Of a DNA stretch of 64,000 nucleotides, positions 1 to 10,798 are shown piece after piece. The stretch is from Daucus carota subsp. sativus (Eukaryota; Streptophyta; Magnoliopsida; Apiales; Apiaceae): the NCBI RefSeq assembly GCF_001625215.2, contig NC_030383.2:40358380-40422379 (forward strand), in the 5' to 3' direction. The number at the start of each line of letters is the position of its first letter. The first letter of the stretch is position 1. Made by a program: the position numbers and the translations under genes. A model generated the notes under the pieces. It saw nothing but the letters and a program-made list of their open reading frames with translations, made no database searches and was not told where the DNA came from.

Positions 1-657
1 CATTGAAATTTTTAATAATATGATGCATTTTAATTACATGATATGTTTTTCATTTTAATAAAATTCTTAAAAAAATAAACACAAAATATGATAATTAGAA
101 AAGTTAAGTTAAAATTGTAACGACATATAGCATACATAACTTTACTACAAATATGAAACAATAAAAATGACTAAAATGGGTCCCAAAAAAAAAGCAAATG
201 GGCTGGTACACTGCAGGAGCTTGGACGCTTTTGTACGGTAGACAGTTTGTGATGAGGTGGTATAAAATTGAAGCCCATTCAAGGAAAATACGTCCACAAC
301 ATTGTGGATGGTCTTATACGATGGACAGTTTGTGATGAGGTGGTATAAAAATGGGGCTCATTCAAGGAAAATATGTCGACAGCATTGTGGATGGTCTTAT
401 AATCGGATATGAATGCTCTAAAATAACATTACGCATGGATCTGTTCAATACTTCAATCCGTCTCAGGTCTATGAAAACCTTACAGGCTTGCATAGGCTTC
501 TAACATACCTCACCCAGGCTCTCAACATGTCTAAGAGCCCACACAATTAGGACCCGTCTCAGCTGCTTGCCCCCCCCCCCCCCCCGGGCTGATCCCCGAC
601 TTGACAACTCTTTTTTTTCTCAATTCTCATGGTTTTTACTTGGCAGAAACTTGGTCT
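1..657. other. Intergenic DNA with an 83-bp tandem duplication
   Basis: No gene was seen. Two copies of an 83-bp unit lie head to tail at 241-323 and about 324-403. Both contain gacagtttgtgatgaggtgg followed by a conserved ggatggtcttat block, and they differ at a few bases. A run of 17 C lies near 570-586. The rest is AT-rich and unassigned. Confidence 0.6.
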
Positions 658-936
658 TGTTAGAATATGATCCTGGTAAGCTCTTCTCCTAACACCTTCA
701 GGTTTTAGGAGAATTGGTCACTTAACATGGTATCAGAGCCTAGGCTCGTGGGAAACTCGAGTTCGACTCCTTTGACCCCCCAATATTCTCAGAATTTGTT
801 AAGGACACGAAGGCTATGTTATGCCCCAAAAGAAGGGCGCCCGTGATCCACACTCGATCCATAAATGGGCTTTCGAGTGAGGGTAAGCCTTCCTCCTAAC
901 ACCTTGAGGTTCTAGGAGAATTGGTCACTTAACAGG
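658..936 (+). mobile_element. LTR-retrotransposon remnant (TRIM-like) with tRNA-Met primer site
   Basis: A segment that starts TGTTAG at 658 and ends near 727 is followed directly by tggtatcagagc (about 729-740). That is the usual primer-binding site complementary to plant initiator tRNA-Met in copia and TRIM elements. The segment's last 55 bases recur, diverged, at about 882-936 (cctaacacctt, then aggagaattggtcacttaac). Only about 140 bp of non-coding DNA separates them, which fits a degenerate terminal-repeat retrotransposon in miniature. No gag or pol reading frame is present. The 5' edge of the second repeat is not clean. Confidence 0.5.
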
Positions 937-1406
937 TCTTTGAGCTGCAAATCATATTAAAAATATTAATCACAAACCGTCTTTAACAAATATTTTTAAA
1001 AAAGTAGTAAAATTATAAAAGAATTGATAATATTAAATATCTTTGATAAATTTCCTTATTTTAATCTTGTAGAAAATTTGATTCAAGTATAATAATAATA
1101 TTACAATGTAAATATGTAATCTGTACAATACTTTTTTTTTTTTTTTTGAAAATGTAATCTGTACAATACTTGTTTACAAGTTACAACAACATAAAGCCAA
1201 TAGTTGTTGAAAACACTGGATTAACGGAAATACAAATATTAGACTTATAGAACATAGAATTTAAACAAAGTAGAAATTGGGAATTATAATTGATGTGCCC
1301 TAGTCGACAACAACCTTTGAGGTGCATCTACAGACAGAACGCTGAGAAAATAAGATTGGCTCTTTATCCATCGGATTGCTGTCCTTTTACAAGTTGCTAT
1401 CAGTTG

Positions 1407-1631
1407 CTCCCTCCGGCCTCGATGTATGTTTTGACATGTATTTTGACTTTTGAGTTTGTTGTTAAATATAGTTTTATAATAATTTTTTGAAATTTTTTCC
1501 TGGATAAAAATGTGACATTTAAAATTTGTATTCATAAAAATGATTAAAAAAAATTTATGAAACTATAGTTCATAGCCGTCTCAAAATGTCTGCAAACATT
1601 TAACGTAAACAAACTATTGGGACGGACGGAG
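1407..1631. mobile_element. Degenerate Stowaway-like MITE
   Basis: The left end ctccctccggcc and the right end, read in reverse as ctccgtccgtccc, form imperfect terminal inverted repeats of the CTCCCTCCGTCCC type. A TA follows the right end, while the left TA has mutated. The interior is non-coding. Confidence 0.5.
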
Positions 1632-2032
1632 TAATATTTGCAATGACCAATTGATGAATTACTAGATTGTCTGTCTTTTGTGGTCGAGTTAAATATCATA
1701 TTATGATTGTTCTGGATTAAATTAAGACCCACCAACAATTATTTCCTTAGTATAATTTAAAAATATATTATATTATTCTTTGTCTAAAATAAATGTGTTT
1801 TGAATATTTACATATATTTTAATAGGATAGAAAATGATAATTATTATATATTATATTTTAAATAAACTTTTTAAATTAATAATTATTAATACTTACAAAA
1901 AATCAATTTAAATATTTATACAAGTACAACTGTACATTAGAGTAACAATGCTTCATTTCATTTTGAAAGGGAGGGTACTGAATACTGAATTTGACGGTGG
2001 AGCGCGTCACCTCCCAAGACCACATCTATCTA
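1632..2032. other. AT-rich intergenic DNA
   Basis: Very AT-rich. No gene or clear repeat boundary was seen. Confidence 0.5.
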
Positions 2033-3126
2033 TCAATATACTTATATAAAGGAGAAGCGAGAGGCGTATAGGTGGCGCTCTCAGATATTTTCGTTATATT
2101 TTTCTAATTTTCTGAAATTATTGGATGAAATTGTTAAAAAAAACTACTTTTTTTAGTTTCAGATTAGTTAATATGGTATATATATCTTGGCATAAATTAA
2201 TCTGATTATGTTTCAGATTATTTATGGAATATAATAGCTTACCTTTTTATTTCAGATTAATTGATATGATATGTATATCTTGGCATAAATTAATATGATT
2301 CTGTTTCAGATTATTTATGGAATACACTAGCTTGCAAGTTTTTTAATCAGATTTTGTTTCAGATTATTTAATTATGGAAAAGAGTAACACATAAGTCTCT
2401 CTGCACCTATAAATATGGGTTTTGGATCATCCAAACACAACGACATCGTAACCCATTTTATTCTGGGGAGCTATTATTATACACATATTTATCTTCTCCA
2501 TCTAACACAATAATGGATAATGGATTTCACTGTGATGGATGTTTTGAATAACAATAGAGATGATTGATTGACAAGAGTAAGAGTTTGTCGGATGTGGGAG
2601 TAGACTACTATCTCATGAATTTAAATTGATGTTTTTGCGGACAACCAATCCAAAGAAATTGAAGAAAAAGTCACTAATATACACCTGCATGGATTGGAAT
2701 ATATACGTTCCGACATGATTAATGTTCGTATAACTAGAACATGATGTTTATCCCTATTAAAACTGGAGATGGCTTCAAAGTTGTATCTCAATATCTTTTT
2801 GACTTTTACGCACTTATGTTCTTGACTTCTATGCACTTATGTTCTTGCAAGCTTACTGTTTGTTTTATTGATCAATCAATGTATATGGTTAGATGTTATC
2901 AATCAATTCTGTTAAAGAGCTGTGTGCTTTTTATATGTAGGGCATAGTGTATATGTCTAAAAAGTAGTGTTTGGAAATTAATAACAATGTTAGTGTAAAA
3001 CATGATTACTTAAAAAAAACACAAGATTCGTCATGCTTTAAATCGTTAATTATGTGTAGAAATTTGTAATTTTGAATTATTAATATAATTTTTATAGACC
3101 GCCGCAACGCGCGGCTTCTCAACTAG
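2033..3126 (+). mobile_element. Helitron copy 1 (non-autonomous)
   Basis: The left end is TCAATATACTTATATAAAGG, directly after an A at 2032. The right end carries a GC-rich hairpin (gccgcaacgcgcggc, about 3100-3114) and then CTAG at 3123-3126, followed by T. This is the Helitron signature: 5' TC, 3' hairpin plus CTRR, inserted between A and T with no target duplication. A second copy with the same ends lies at 5558-7752. There is no Rep/helicase coding, so it is non-autonomous. Confidence 0.8.
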
Positions 3127-4412
3127 TACTATATTATGCTGTTAAACCGAAAGATGGAAAGTTTGATCGGTCGGTATTTGGCTGAAATATGGGTTTATCC
3201 CTATATTCAATTATTTTTTAACTAAAATATATTATTTTTTTTATATTTTTTAACGAAAAATACTCAGTCTTCTGAAATAACATCGAGTAACATAGTAGTT
3301 ATCTTTTTAACCAAACATATTGTCTTTTTTAGACTTTTTAACTAAAAAAAACGATCTTCTACAAATAACACGGACGACATATATAGAAAAATATAGAGTT
3401 GGGCTCAATGGAGACCAAAAACTTTGGAGTCCTTAGAGACTACAAGATCTACCGTTAAAATAATCTGGCAATTAATGGACATGATTAAATATTTTTTGTC
3501 CTGCATTTCTAGTAATGTAATATTAATAATTTACATTATTTTTGTCCTGCATTTCTAGTAATGTATTATTAATATTCGTGTCCTGCATTTCTTGTTTTGG
3601 TATTAATTCAAAATTATCTTTATAATTTACACTATTCTTGTCCAACATTTCTGGTAATGTAATATTAATAATTTGTCTCGCATACTTGTGATATATCTAA
3701 GTGTTATTTTGTCTTGCAACAAATTCAATTCATTGCAGGACAATGATAATGAGTTCAGTGTCAATTATAGTAATGTCCAACTACATCTTTATTTTGTATG
3801 CAATTATCATTTTTATTTGTTAGGATTTCGGTGATTGAACACCAGTATTATGGAATTATTATTTTATGTTATGCAGAATTTAGAAGTTCTACTTGTTGTT
3901 CACCGATTTAGAAATGCAGGACAAGATAGGCAGAGAAAACGAATGTACAAGACAAATATCTGCAGCCCTGGATGTAAGTCTCTAAAGCCTCCACAAAAAT
4001 CAGTCTCCATAGAACTTTTCACTAAAAATATAATAATTATATTAAAGTCTAAACATTGAAAGTCTGGTCAGTCGGTACTTAAGTCGAAATATGGGCTTAT
4101 CTACATAACCAGTTATTTTTTTTGACTAAAATATATTATCTTTTTTATTATTTTTAATTAAAAAAACTCAATCCTTTGAAATAACATCGAGCAACATAGT
4201 AATCATCTTTTTAACCAAAACACATTACCTTTTTTTAGATAATCTAACTAAAAAACCCGATCTTCTACAATTAACACAGGTCACGTATATATAAAAATAT
4301 AATATTATTATATATAATTATTATTAAATAATCGATGATATTTTTCAACCAAAATACATTAATGATATTTTAAAATTCTCTAATGGTCTCACTTTACAAG
4401 TAATATTACGAA
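3127..4412. repeat. Intergenic DNA with about 235-bp diverged direct repeats
   Basis: Two diverged copies of a roughly 235-bp segment lie at about 3170-3405 and 4070-4303. They share tcggta...gaaatatggg, aataacatcgagcaacatag and gatcttctacaa blocks in the same order. Between them, short degenerate repeats of tgtcctgcatttctagtaatgta run through about 3490-3680. Both copies begin with cggtcggta-type sequence like the Helitron ends nearby, so they are probably Helitron-related debris. No gene is supported. Confidence 0.5.
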
Positions 4413-4975
4413 TCTATACTATATTATATATTATTATACTATTAAGGTCGAAACATGAAAAGTTGAGTTGATCAGTTAGTCGGTCGGTCAGTCGAGTTTG
4501 GTGGACCGATTGGTATTCGACTCACTGTCGATTAAATCAAAATATTAAAAATGAGGTTAGTATGATGGTATTCGGGTTTACGTGTTGCTTTAACTTATAA
4601 TATGTCTTATACTATATTATTAATTATTAATAACAAAACATAAAAAGGTTGATTGGTTGATTTATATCTGGTTTATAGATTTTCTTAAATTATACCCAGT
4701 GCGCACTCGAATGGTAGCGACTACGGGTTCCCACGTAAAAAAACAACAACATATTTTAACATTATAATTAAAATATATATATTCGACTAATTTTTAATTA
4801 GTCATTTGACGAACTTAACTATTAAGAATTTGTTTAGCTTTTAGATAAAAAGTTTATTTAATCATATTATTTTATCATAATTTTATTTTAACAATAAAAT
4901 TAAATAAATTTAAAATATATACAATAAAATATCAAATATTATAATCGCTCGTGCATTGCACGGGTTATAAGCTGG
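4413..4975 (+). mobile_element. Short Helitron (563 bp) ending CTGG
   Basis: The left end TCTATACTATATTATATATT follows an A at 4412. The right end has the small hairpin gctcgtgcattgcacggg (about 4946-4964), then CTGG at 4972-4975, followed by T. This fits the Helitron rule of A/TC at the start and CTRR/T at the end. Non-coding. Confidence 0.6.
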
Positions 4976-5557
4976 TTCTAATTATGCTTGTTTAGAAAGA
5001 TACTACCTTATATAACCGTGTCACGGGATATTTATAATTTTATTGTATATATTTTAAATTTAACTGAAATACAAATTCATCATAAATATCAAATTTTTAA
5101 ATGTTTTGACTTAATTGATAATAAAAAAGGTTATTAGAAAATGTTATATATTAAGGTTACTCGTAAAATAATACCGTCGAACTGATAAAACCCGACCGAC
5201 TAATAAATTATTAATATTTCAATTTTAATAAAAATAATAATATATATTATATTATATTATAGTATAAACATATAGTATTTGACCCTTACAAAAATTTTAA
5301 AATATTGTAGATTTTTACTATAAATTTTGTCCTGGTATTTTCGTACATTTACTTCATTGAAAATTTAAAAGTGTTGACAATTTTTTTTTATCCCCCCTGT
5401 ATACATTTCCTTATCTCGTCCCGGGTCAAGATTATAATGTGTATTAAAAAAACTTGTTATGGCTTTTGCCCTAATATGTAATATTTCCGGTTTACCACAA
5501 ATCGGTTTTTAGTTTTTAATTTTTGATCTTTCATATTGTTTTAAAATAATTAAATCA
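4976..5557. other. AT-rich intergenic DNA
   Basis: AT-rich, with no gene or bounded repeat seen. Confidence 0.5.
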
Positions 5558-7752
5558 TCAATATACTTATATAAAGGAGAAGCGAGGGGCGTGTAGGTGG
5601 CGCCTATCACATCGCTCCGTCCTATTTTTCTAATTTTCTGGATTTTTTGGATGAAAAATATCAAAAATTAGAACTACCTTTTTTAGTTTCGGGTATATTA
5701 GAAGCAAGTTTCAGAATCTGATTTTGTTTCAAATTATTTATGGAATATAGTAGCTTGAAAGTTTTAATTTGATTTTGTTTCAGATTATTTAATTATGGGA
5801 AAGACAATATCAAAAATTAGAACTACCTTTTTTAGTTTCGGGTATATTAGAAGTAAGTTTCAGAATCTGATTTTGTTTCAAATTATTTATGTAATATAAT
5901 AACTTGAAAATTTTCATCTGATTTTGTTTCAGATTATTTAATTATGAAAAATAGTATCACACAAGTCTCTTAGCACCTATAAAAACCCCTATAGATTGTA
6001 GGGTTTTGGATTATCTAAACACAACCTCCTCTCTCTCAATACCACAACCCTACCTCTCTCTGGTGATAGTTCTCTTGCTCAATTTCTAACTCGGAGGCGT
6101 CATTCTTCTGCAACGATAAGTGAAATCTGTTTTATACAGTATTAAAAAAATAAAAGTTGTTGCAAGGAGTTGACAAATCCAAACATGGGAAAAGAATATA
6201 GTCTTGACATAATATTGATGGTTGATATCAATAAATTAACTATTAGTGATACTAGCCTTAAACCCGTGCAAAGCACGGGCGGCTATATAAATTTAAACTA
6301 ATTATTAATTATTATATAATAATAATATATATTAATGATAGTAAATTTACTATTTTTATTTTTTAACTAATTATAAATTTATATTTAAAAGTATAATGGT
6401 GGAGTTTTTATCTTGTAGTATATCAAATTGTTTAGAGATGTAAGACTATGAGAACTCTACGTGTAGCAGACTTTTAGTTATAAAGTGAATCACGAAACCA
6501 ACATGATCAAACCAAAATTTTGTACGACGACAAATTATACCCATGTTGGCTTATTATATTATAGTATAGATAGTATAGATTATAGATAGCCCCGTATTTC
6601 GACCTAAGTACCAACTGACCAAACTTTCAATGTTTCGCCTTTAATATTATAGTATAGATGCGTATATATTTTTTAAGGTTTGACTTTAGTTTTTGGTATA
6701 GTCAAATAGGTCCTATATTTGTTTTATATTTTGATTTGTTTATATTTTGTTCGAAACCACTAATTTTGTCTGAAGCCCGCTAATTATAAAAGCCCGTGTA
6801 CCGTCCGATCAAATTTTTAATGTTTCGGCTTTAATTGTATAGTATTTTTTGGGGTTTGACTTTAGTTTTGGTATAGTCAAATAGGTTTTATATTTTATGT
6901 TTTGATCGTATATTTGTTTTATGTTTCGATTTGTTTATATTTTGTTTGAAGCCCACTAATTTTGTTTGAAACCCGCTAATTATAAAAGTCCGTATAAAAG
7001 TCCGTTATGTTTCGATTTGTTTATATTTTGTTTGAAACCCACTAATTTTGTTTGAAACCCGCTAATTATAAAAGTCTGTATAAAAGCCCGTTATGTTTCG
7101 ATTTGTTTATATTTTGTTTGAAGCCCACTAATTTTGTTTGAAGCCCGCTAATTATAAAAGTCTGTATAAAAGCCCGCGTACCGACCGACCAAACTTTTAA
7201 TGTTTCGGCTTTAATAGTATAGTATAGATATGTTTGTTGGTTTTGTTTTGTTCATCAGACATGTTTGTTGTTTTTTTTTATATGATTTATATTGTATACT
7301 GGAATAAATTATTCATCGTTTGCTCAAGCAACTTTTAAGTAAAGGTTGTTTATACAATATTAAAAAATAAAGGTTGTTACAAGCAAGGGTAGTTATAGAC
7401 CGCTATCTCACAGATTTAAAGATTTAAGTTAGATGTATTTGTGCACAATCAATCCAAAAAAATTATTTTTTCACCATGAATTATAATCCAATTTAAATTG
7501 TTAATTACGTGTATAAATTTATTTTCCTTTTTTCACCATGAATTAGAATCCAATTTTGCAATTTTATATATTAGTATTGGTATTACATCAAGATTTTTAT
7601 AATATAAATTTATTTTATCCTACAAATATTAATTTTAAAATATTAATATACTTTTTATAGACAGCCACATAATTATTTTATCCTACAAATATTAATATTG
7701 AATCATTAATATAATTTTTATAGGTCGCCGCAACGCGCGGCTTCTCAACTAG
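5558..7752 (+). mobile_element. Helitron copy 2 with a nested Helitron
   Basis: It has the same 5' end (TCAATATACTTATATAAAGG, after A5557) and the same 3' end (gccgcaacgcgcggcttctc, then CTAG at 7749-7752, followed by T) as the copy at 2033. Its extra length is largely the inserted minus-strand Helitron at 6252-7228. Internally it repeats a block (tttgtttcaaattatttatg and neighbours) at about 5640-5790 and 5800-5950. No protein coding is visible. Confidence 0.8.
6252..7228 (-). mobile_element. Nested Helitron, minus strand, with internal 86-bp tandem repeats
   Basis: Read on the minus strand, it starts TCTATACTATACTATTAAAG at 7228 after an A. It ends with a hairpin (gcccgtgctttgcacggg) and CTAG at 6252-6255, followed by T. 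Three head-to-tail copies of an 86-bp unit (atgtttcgatttgtttatat...) begin at 6921, 7007 and 7093. Additional internal start-like sequences near 6645-6660 suggest an older truncated copy inside. Confidence 0.65.
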
Positions 7753-7881
7753 TTAACTTATAATTTACTCAATTAATATGCTTTTTCCCCTGGATTGCAG
7801 TGCACTGAAAGTACGATGCAAAAACAGTGGGCGGTCACCATTAGCTGTGGGCCGAATCCCGAAAGCAACGTACAATAGATA

Positions 7882-8139
7882 CTCCCTCCGTCCCATTTTA
7901 GTTGTCACATTTGGTTTTGTGCCGGTCAAATTGACCAAAGTTTGACTGAAATTTATTAATATTTTATCAATTGAAAAAATAAAAAAAAACATGTCACCGA
8001 AAATAACTTGTAATCTACTTTAAGATGTAATTTTCAGTTTTTTAAAATGATAAAAGAGTGACTTGTAATCTTTGGTCAAAAATTAGTCAATTTGACTAAC
8101 GAAAAAGGAAATGTGACAACTAAAATGGGACGGAGGGAG
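7882..8139. mobile_element. Stowaway-like MITE (258 bp)
   Basis: Terminal inverted repeats of about 31 bp: ctccctccgtcccattttag at the left, its reverse complement at the right. TA duplications lie at 7880-7881 and 8140-8141. The interior is non-coding. Confidence 0.85.
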
Positions 8140-8141
8140 TA

Positions 8142-8382
8142 TATCGTTCGTCTCCGTCACATTCTAACGGTATACGTTTCTTTTTCAATGTTCAGTATGT
8201 TTTTTAAAACTCTTATAAAATACTATAGTAGTATAATATAAATTGTATAAAAATATAAATGTTATACCTTTATACAGAAAAAAATCTTAAAAATAAGTAA
8301 CAGAATTATAGTTGATTGAAATATTAAAAACCTTGTCGCACTCCGTCCCTAGTGTATACTATTGGCCGGGACAGAGGGAGTA
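8142..8382. mobile_element. Degenerate Stowaway-like MITE abutting the previous one
   Basis: The right end gggacagagggagta (to 8382) matches, in reverse and imperfectly, the sequence starting near 8150 (cgtctccgtcacattctaac). It shares the TA boundary region with the neighbouring MITE. Boundaries are approximate. Confidence 0.4.
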
Positions 8383-8384
8383 TA

Positions 8385-8875
8385 AATAATAAATCATTTA
8401 AACAAATAAAAGATGCATACAAATAAATAAAGGGGTTGTTTGGTTCATGGTTAATGAGGCCGGTTAACGGGATTCGGAACCTCATATCCATACATTATAG
8501 TTGGATTAGCAAAATTTTTGTGTGAGATGGGAACCTCATTCCCTCTTGAAAAATATATCATTACTTCCACACACTTGGTTACCCTTTCCCATACCCATTC
8601 TCATACCCCTCATTCCTATTCTCGATTCTCATTTCTACCAACCATCCACACACCCCAAATATATATATATATATGCATACTCTCTCAATCCCATTTTTTA
8701 TTATATAATACAATTAATTTTTAATAATATAAAAACATTATTACATTCACTATTTTCTTCCATTATTTTCTAATCTATAATAATATAACACAATTACATC
8801 CACTACTTTTCTCCATTATCTCAAATCTATTATTACATATAAATTAAATGCGTCCACCACTTTTTACTAAATAAT
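8385..8875. other. Intergenic DNA
   Basis: AT-rich, with a short (AT)n run near 8659-8673. The two overlapping small open frames here are low-complexity and have no supporting features. Confidence 0.5.
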
Positions 8876-8876
8876 A

Positions 8877-9121
8877 CTCCCTCTGTCCCCCTCATTTGTT
8901 TACAGTTTTTTCACACTGCTCGACACGCATTTTAAGGTGCATATAAAACATAGTTCTACAGCTTATTTCTAAATTTTTTATTTTTTGTATAAAAATTTAA
9001 ACGTGAAATTTTTATTCAAAAAAAAATCTCAAAATAATTTATCAAACTACATTTTACAAGCGCATTAGAATGCGTGCCGAACCCGGTCCCCAATGTAAAC
9101 AAATGAGGGGGGCGGAGGGAG
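8877..9121. mobile_element. Stowaway-like MITE (245 bp)
   Basis: Inverted ends: ctccctctgtccccctcatt at the left, aatgaggggggcggagggag at the right. TA lies at 8875-8876 and 9122-9123. Internally, an acgcattttaaggtgc...gcgcattagaatgcgt pair continues the inverted repeat. Confidence 0.8.
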
Positions 9122-9123
9122 TA

Positions 9124-9892
9124 TAGGTTCTTGGTCGTGCATTTTATGATGGTCCTATTTAAAAATTAAAGGTTTTGCGCATAATTAGAGGTTTGAGCTG
9201 TTTAGAGGTTTGATCATTGGAATATACTAATCTTAGTGTTTGATAGTTGGCGAATTGAAATAGAGGTTTGGATCCAAAAAATTGATTTTGAAAATTTTAC
9301 TACGTAATTTTTTTTGAATCAGTGGTTTTAATTTGTGTAAGAAAAAACTAATTCAATTAGTTTTATGAGAAACTGTTAATTTGATCGATTAATCAAAACA
9401 TCTACTTCAATCAGCTAGTCAAAACATCTAATTCAATCCGCTAACAACTAACCGCTAATCCCAGGGAAGGTCGGTATAATTTTCTTGCAACCTTTGAATT
9501 GAAATTTACATGTAATATATAATTGAGAAAAAAATAAAATTTATAATATTAGAAATTATATTTTGTCTTTTTAATATGTAATTTTCGTATTTCAAAAATA
9601 ATAAAAAAATAATTAATAATGTTTAAACAAAATTGGTCATCTTAACTCTCGAAAATCAAAATGAGAGGGGAGAGAGGATATATAACATATGATACATGTT
9701 GCCTGCAACAAAGTAAAAGCAGAAACATCTGCATCGACAACTGGCTAGCACTGGACCCCCTTCTCACCGCCTTTTTGTCGCTTTGGCGTGACGATAACCA
9801 ACATTAACATTATGGATATTAAATTATTGCACTATCAACTTTTCTTAGATTCACCAATAATTAATCATTTACGGCAACTCTGCTTGCCTTAA
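9124..9892. other. Intergenic DNA
   Basis: No gene was seen. Short repeats of tcaaaacatctacttcaatc type lie near 9395-9440. Otherwise unassigned. Confidence 0.4.
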
Positions 9893-9894
9893 TA

Positions 9895-10136
9895 CTCCCT
9901 CCGTACCCGTGGGTTATATACATGGGATGGGGACGCGGCACAGATTTTAATACTCCTGTAGAATATAATTCTATAACTTATTTTTAAAATTTTTTTTTTA
10001 TAAAAATTTGAATGTTATATTTTTATTCAGAAAAAAAAAATTAAAACTAAGTTATAGAAGTATGTTTTATAGGAGTATTGAAGTGTGTGCCGAGCAGTGA
10101 AAAAAAAACGTATAGAATTAAATGGGACAGAGGAAG
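9895..10136. mobile_element. Stowaway-like MITE (242 bp)
   Basis: The left end ctccctccgtacccgtgggt and the right end aaatgggacagaggaag form imperfect inverted repeats, flanked by TA at 9893-9894 and 10137-10138. The interior contains an inverted pair around tactcctgtagaatataatt. Confidence 0.7.
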
Positions 10137-10138
10137 TA

Positions 10139-10788
10139 GTACTTAACATTTTCACCCGGACTTGATCATATTCCCCGCTTCCATTAATTTCTACCTATTT
10201 CAAAAATAATTATTTATAATAATTTAAAAATATTATAACATTCACTATTTTATTTCTTTGTTTATCTCTATAATAATAATAAAAAAATTTAATGTGTATT
10301 TATATTGACTTCAATTTCATTTATAATGATAGTCCTAGCATGCATGAAAAATTTCAAAATCAAAATTTTCATCTTAACTAAAAAGTCTTCATCAATCTTC
10401 AACAGTTTCCAAATACATAATCCCCGACCTTTAATGGTGTATCTTTATATTTTCAGAGTCGTGCTTCATTTATCTTGGCAGCATCTCCATCCATCCTCAC
10501 ATATAATTGTTAACCATTCACGATGTACTCTGCATATCATCTACGATCCACTCCAAATATCATAGCTCTAGGTTATATATCAACCAAACTTATCCTGGGT
10601 TATATAACTTCCTCTGGATTATATACCAAGGACCAGACTTCCTCTGGGTTATAGTTCAAGGACCAGACTTCCTCGACCAGACTTGCTCTAAGTTATATGT
10701 CGATGATCAGACTTACTCTGGATTATATGTAGAAGGCTAAACTTACTGTGGGTAATATGATCAAGTAGACAACAACATTGTACAACCC
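10139..10788. repeat. Intergenic DNA with a degenerate ~30-bp tandem repeat
   Basis: From about 10572 to 10760, a unit resembling ccagacttcctctgggttat recurs six to seven times with drift. The repeat keeps a partial open frame, but its periodic, low-complexity nature argues against a gene. The rest of the stretch shows nothing. Confidence 0.5.
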
Positions 10789-10798
10789 CACAAACAAC

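Noticed and set aside
3835..4059. 74-codon open frame on the plus strand
   Set aside because: It lies in repeat-rich intergenic DNA, with no recognisable domain and no splice or promoter context.
8430..8480. gggttgtttggttcatgg as a possible MITE end
   Set aside because: No inverted partner was found downstream.
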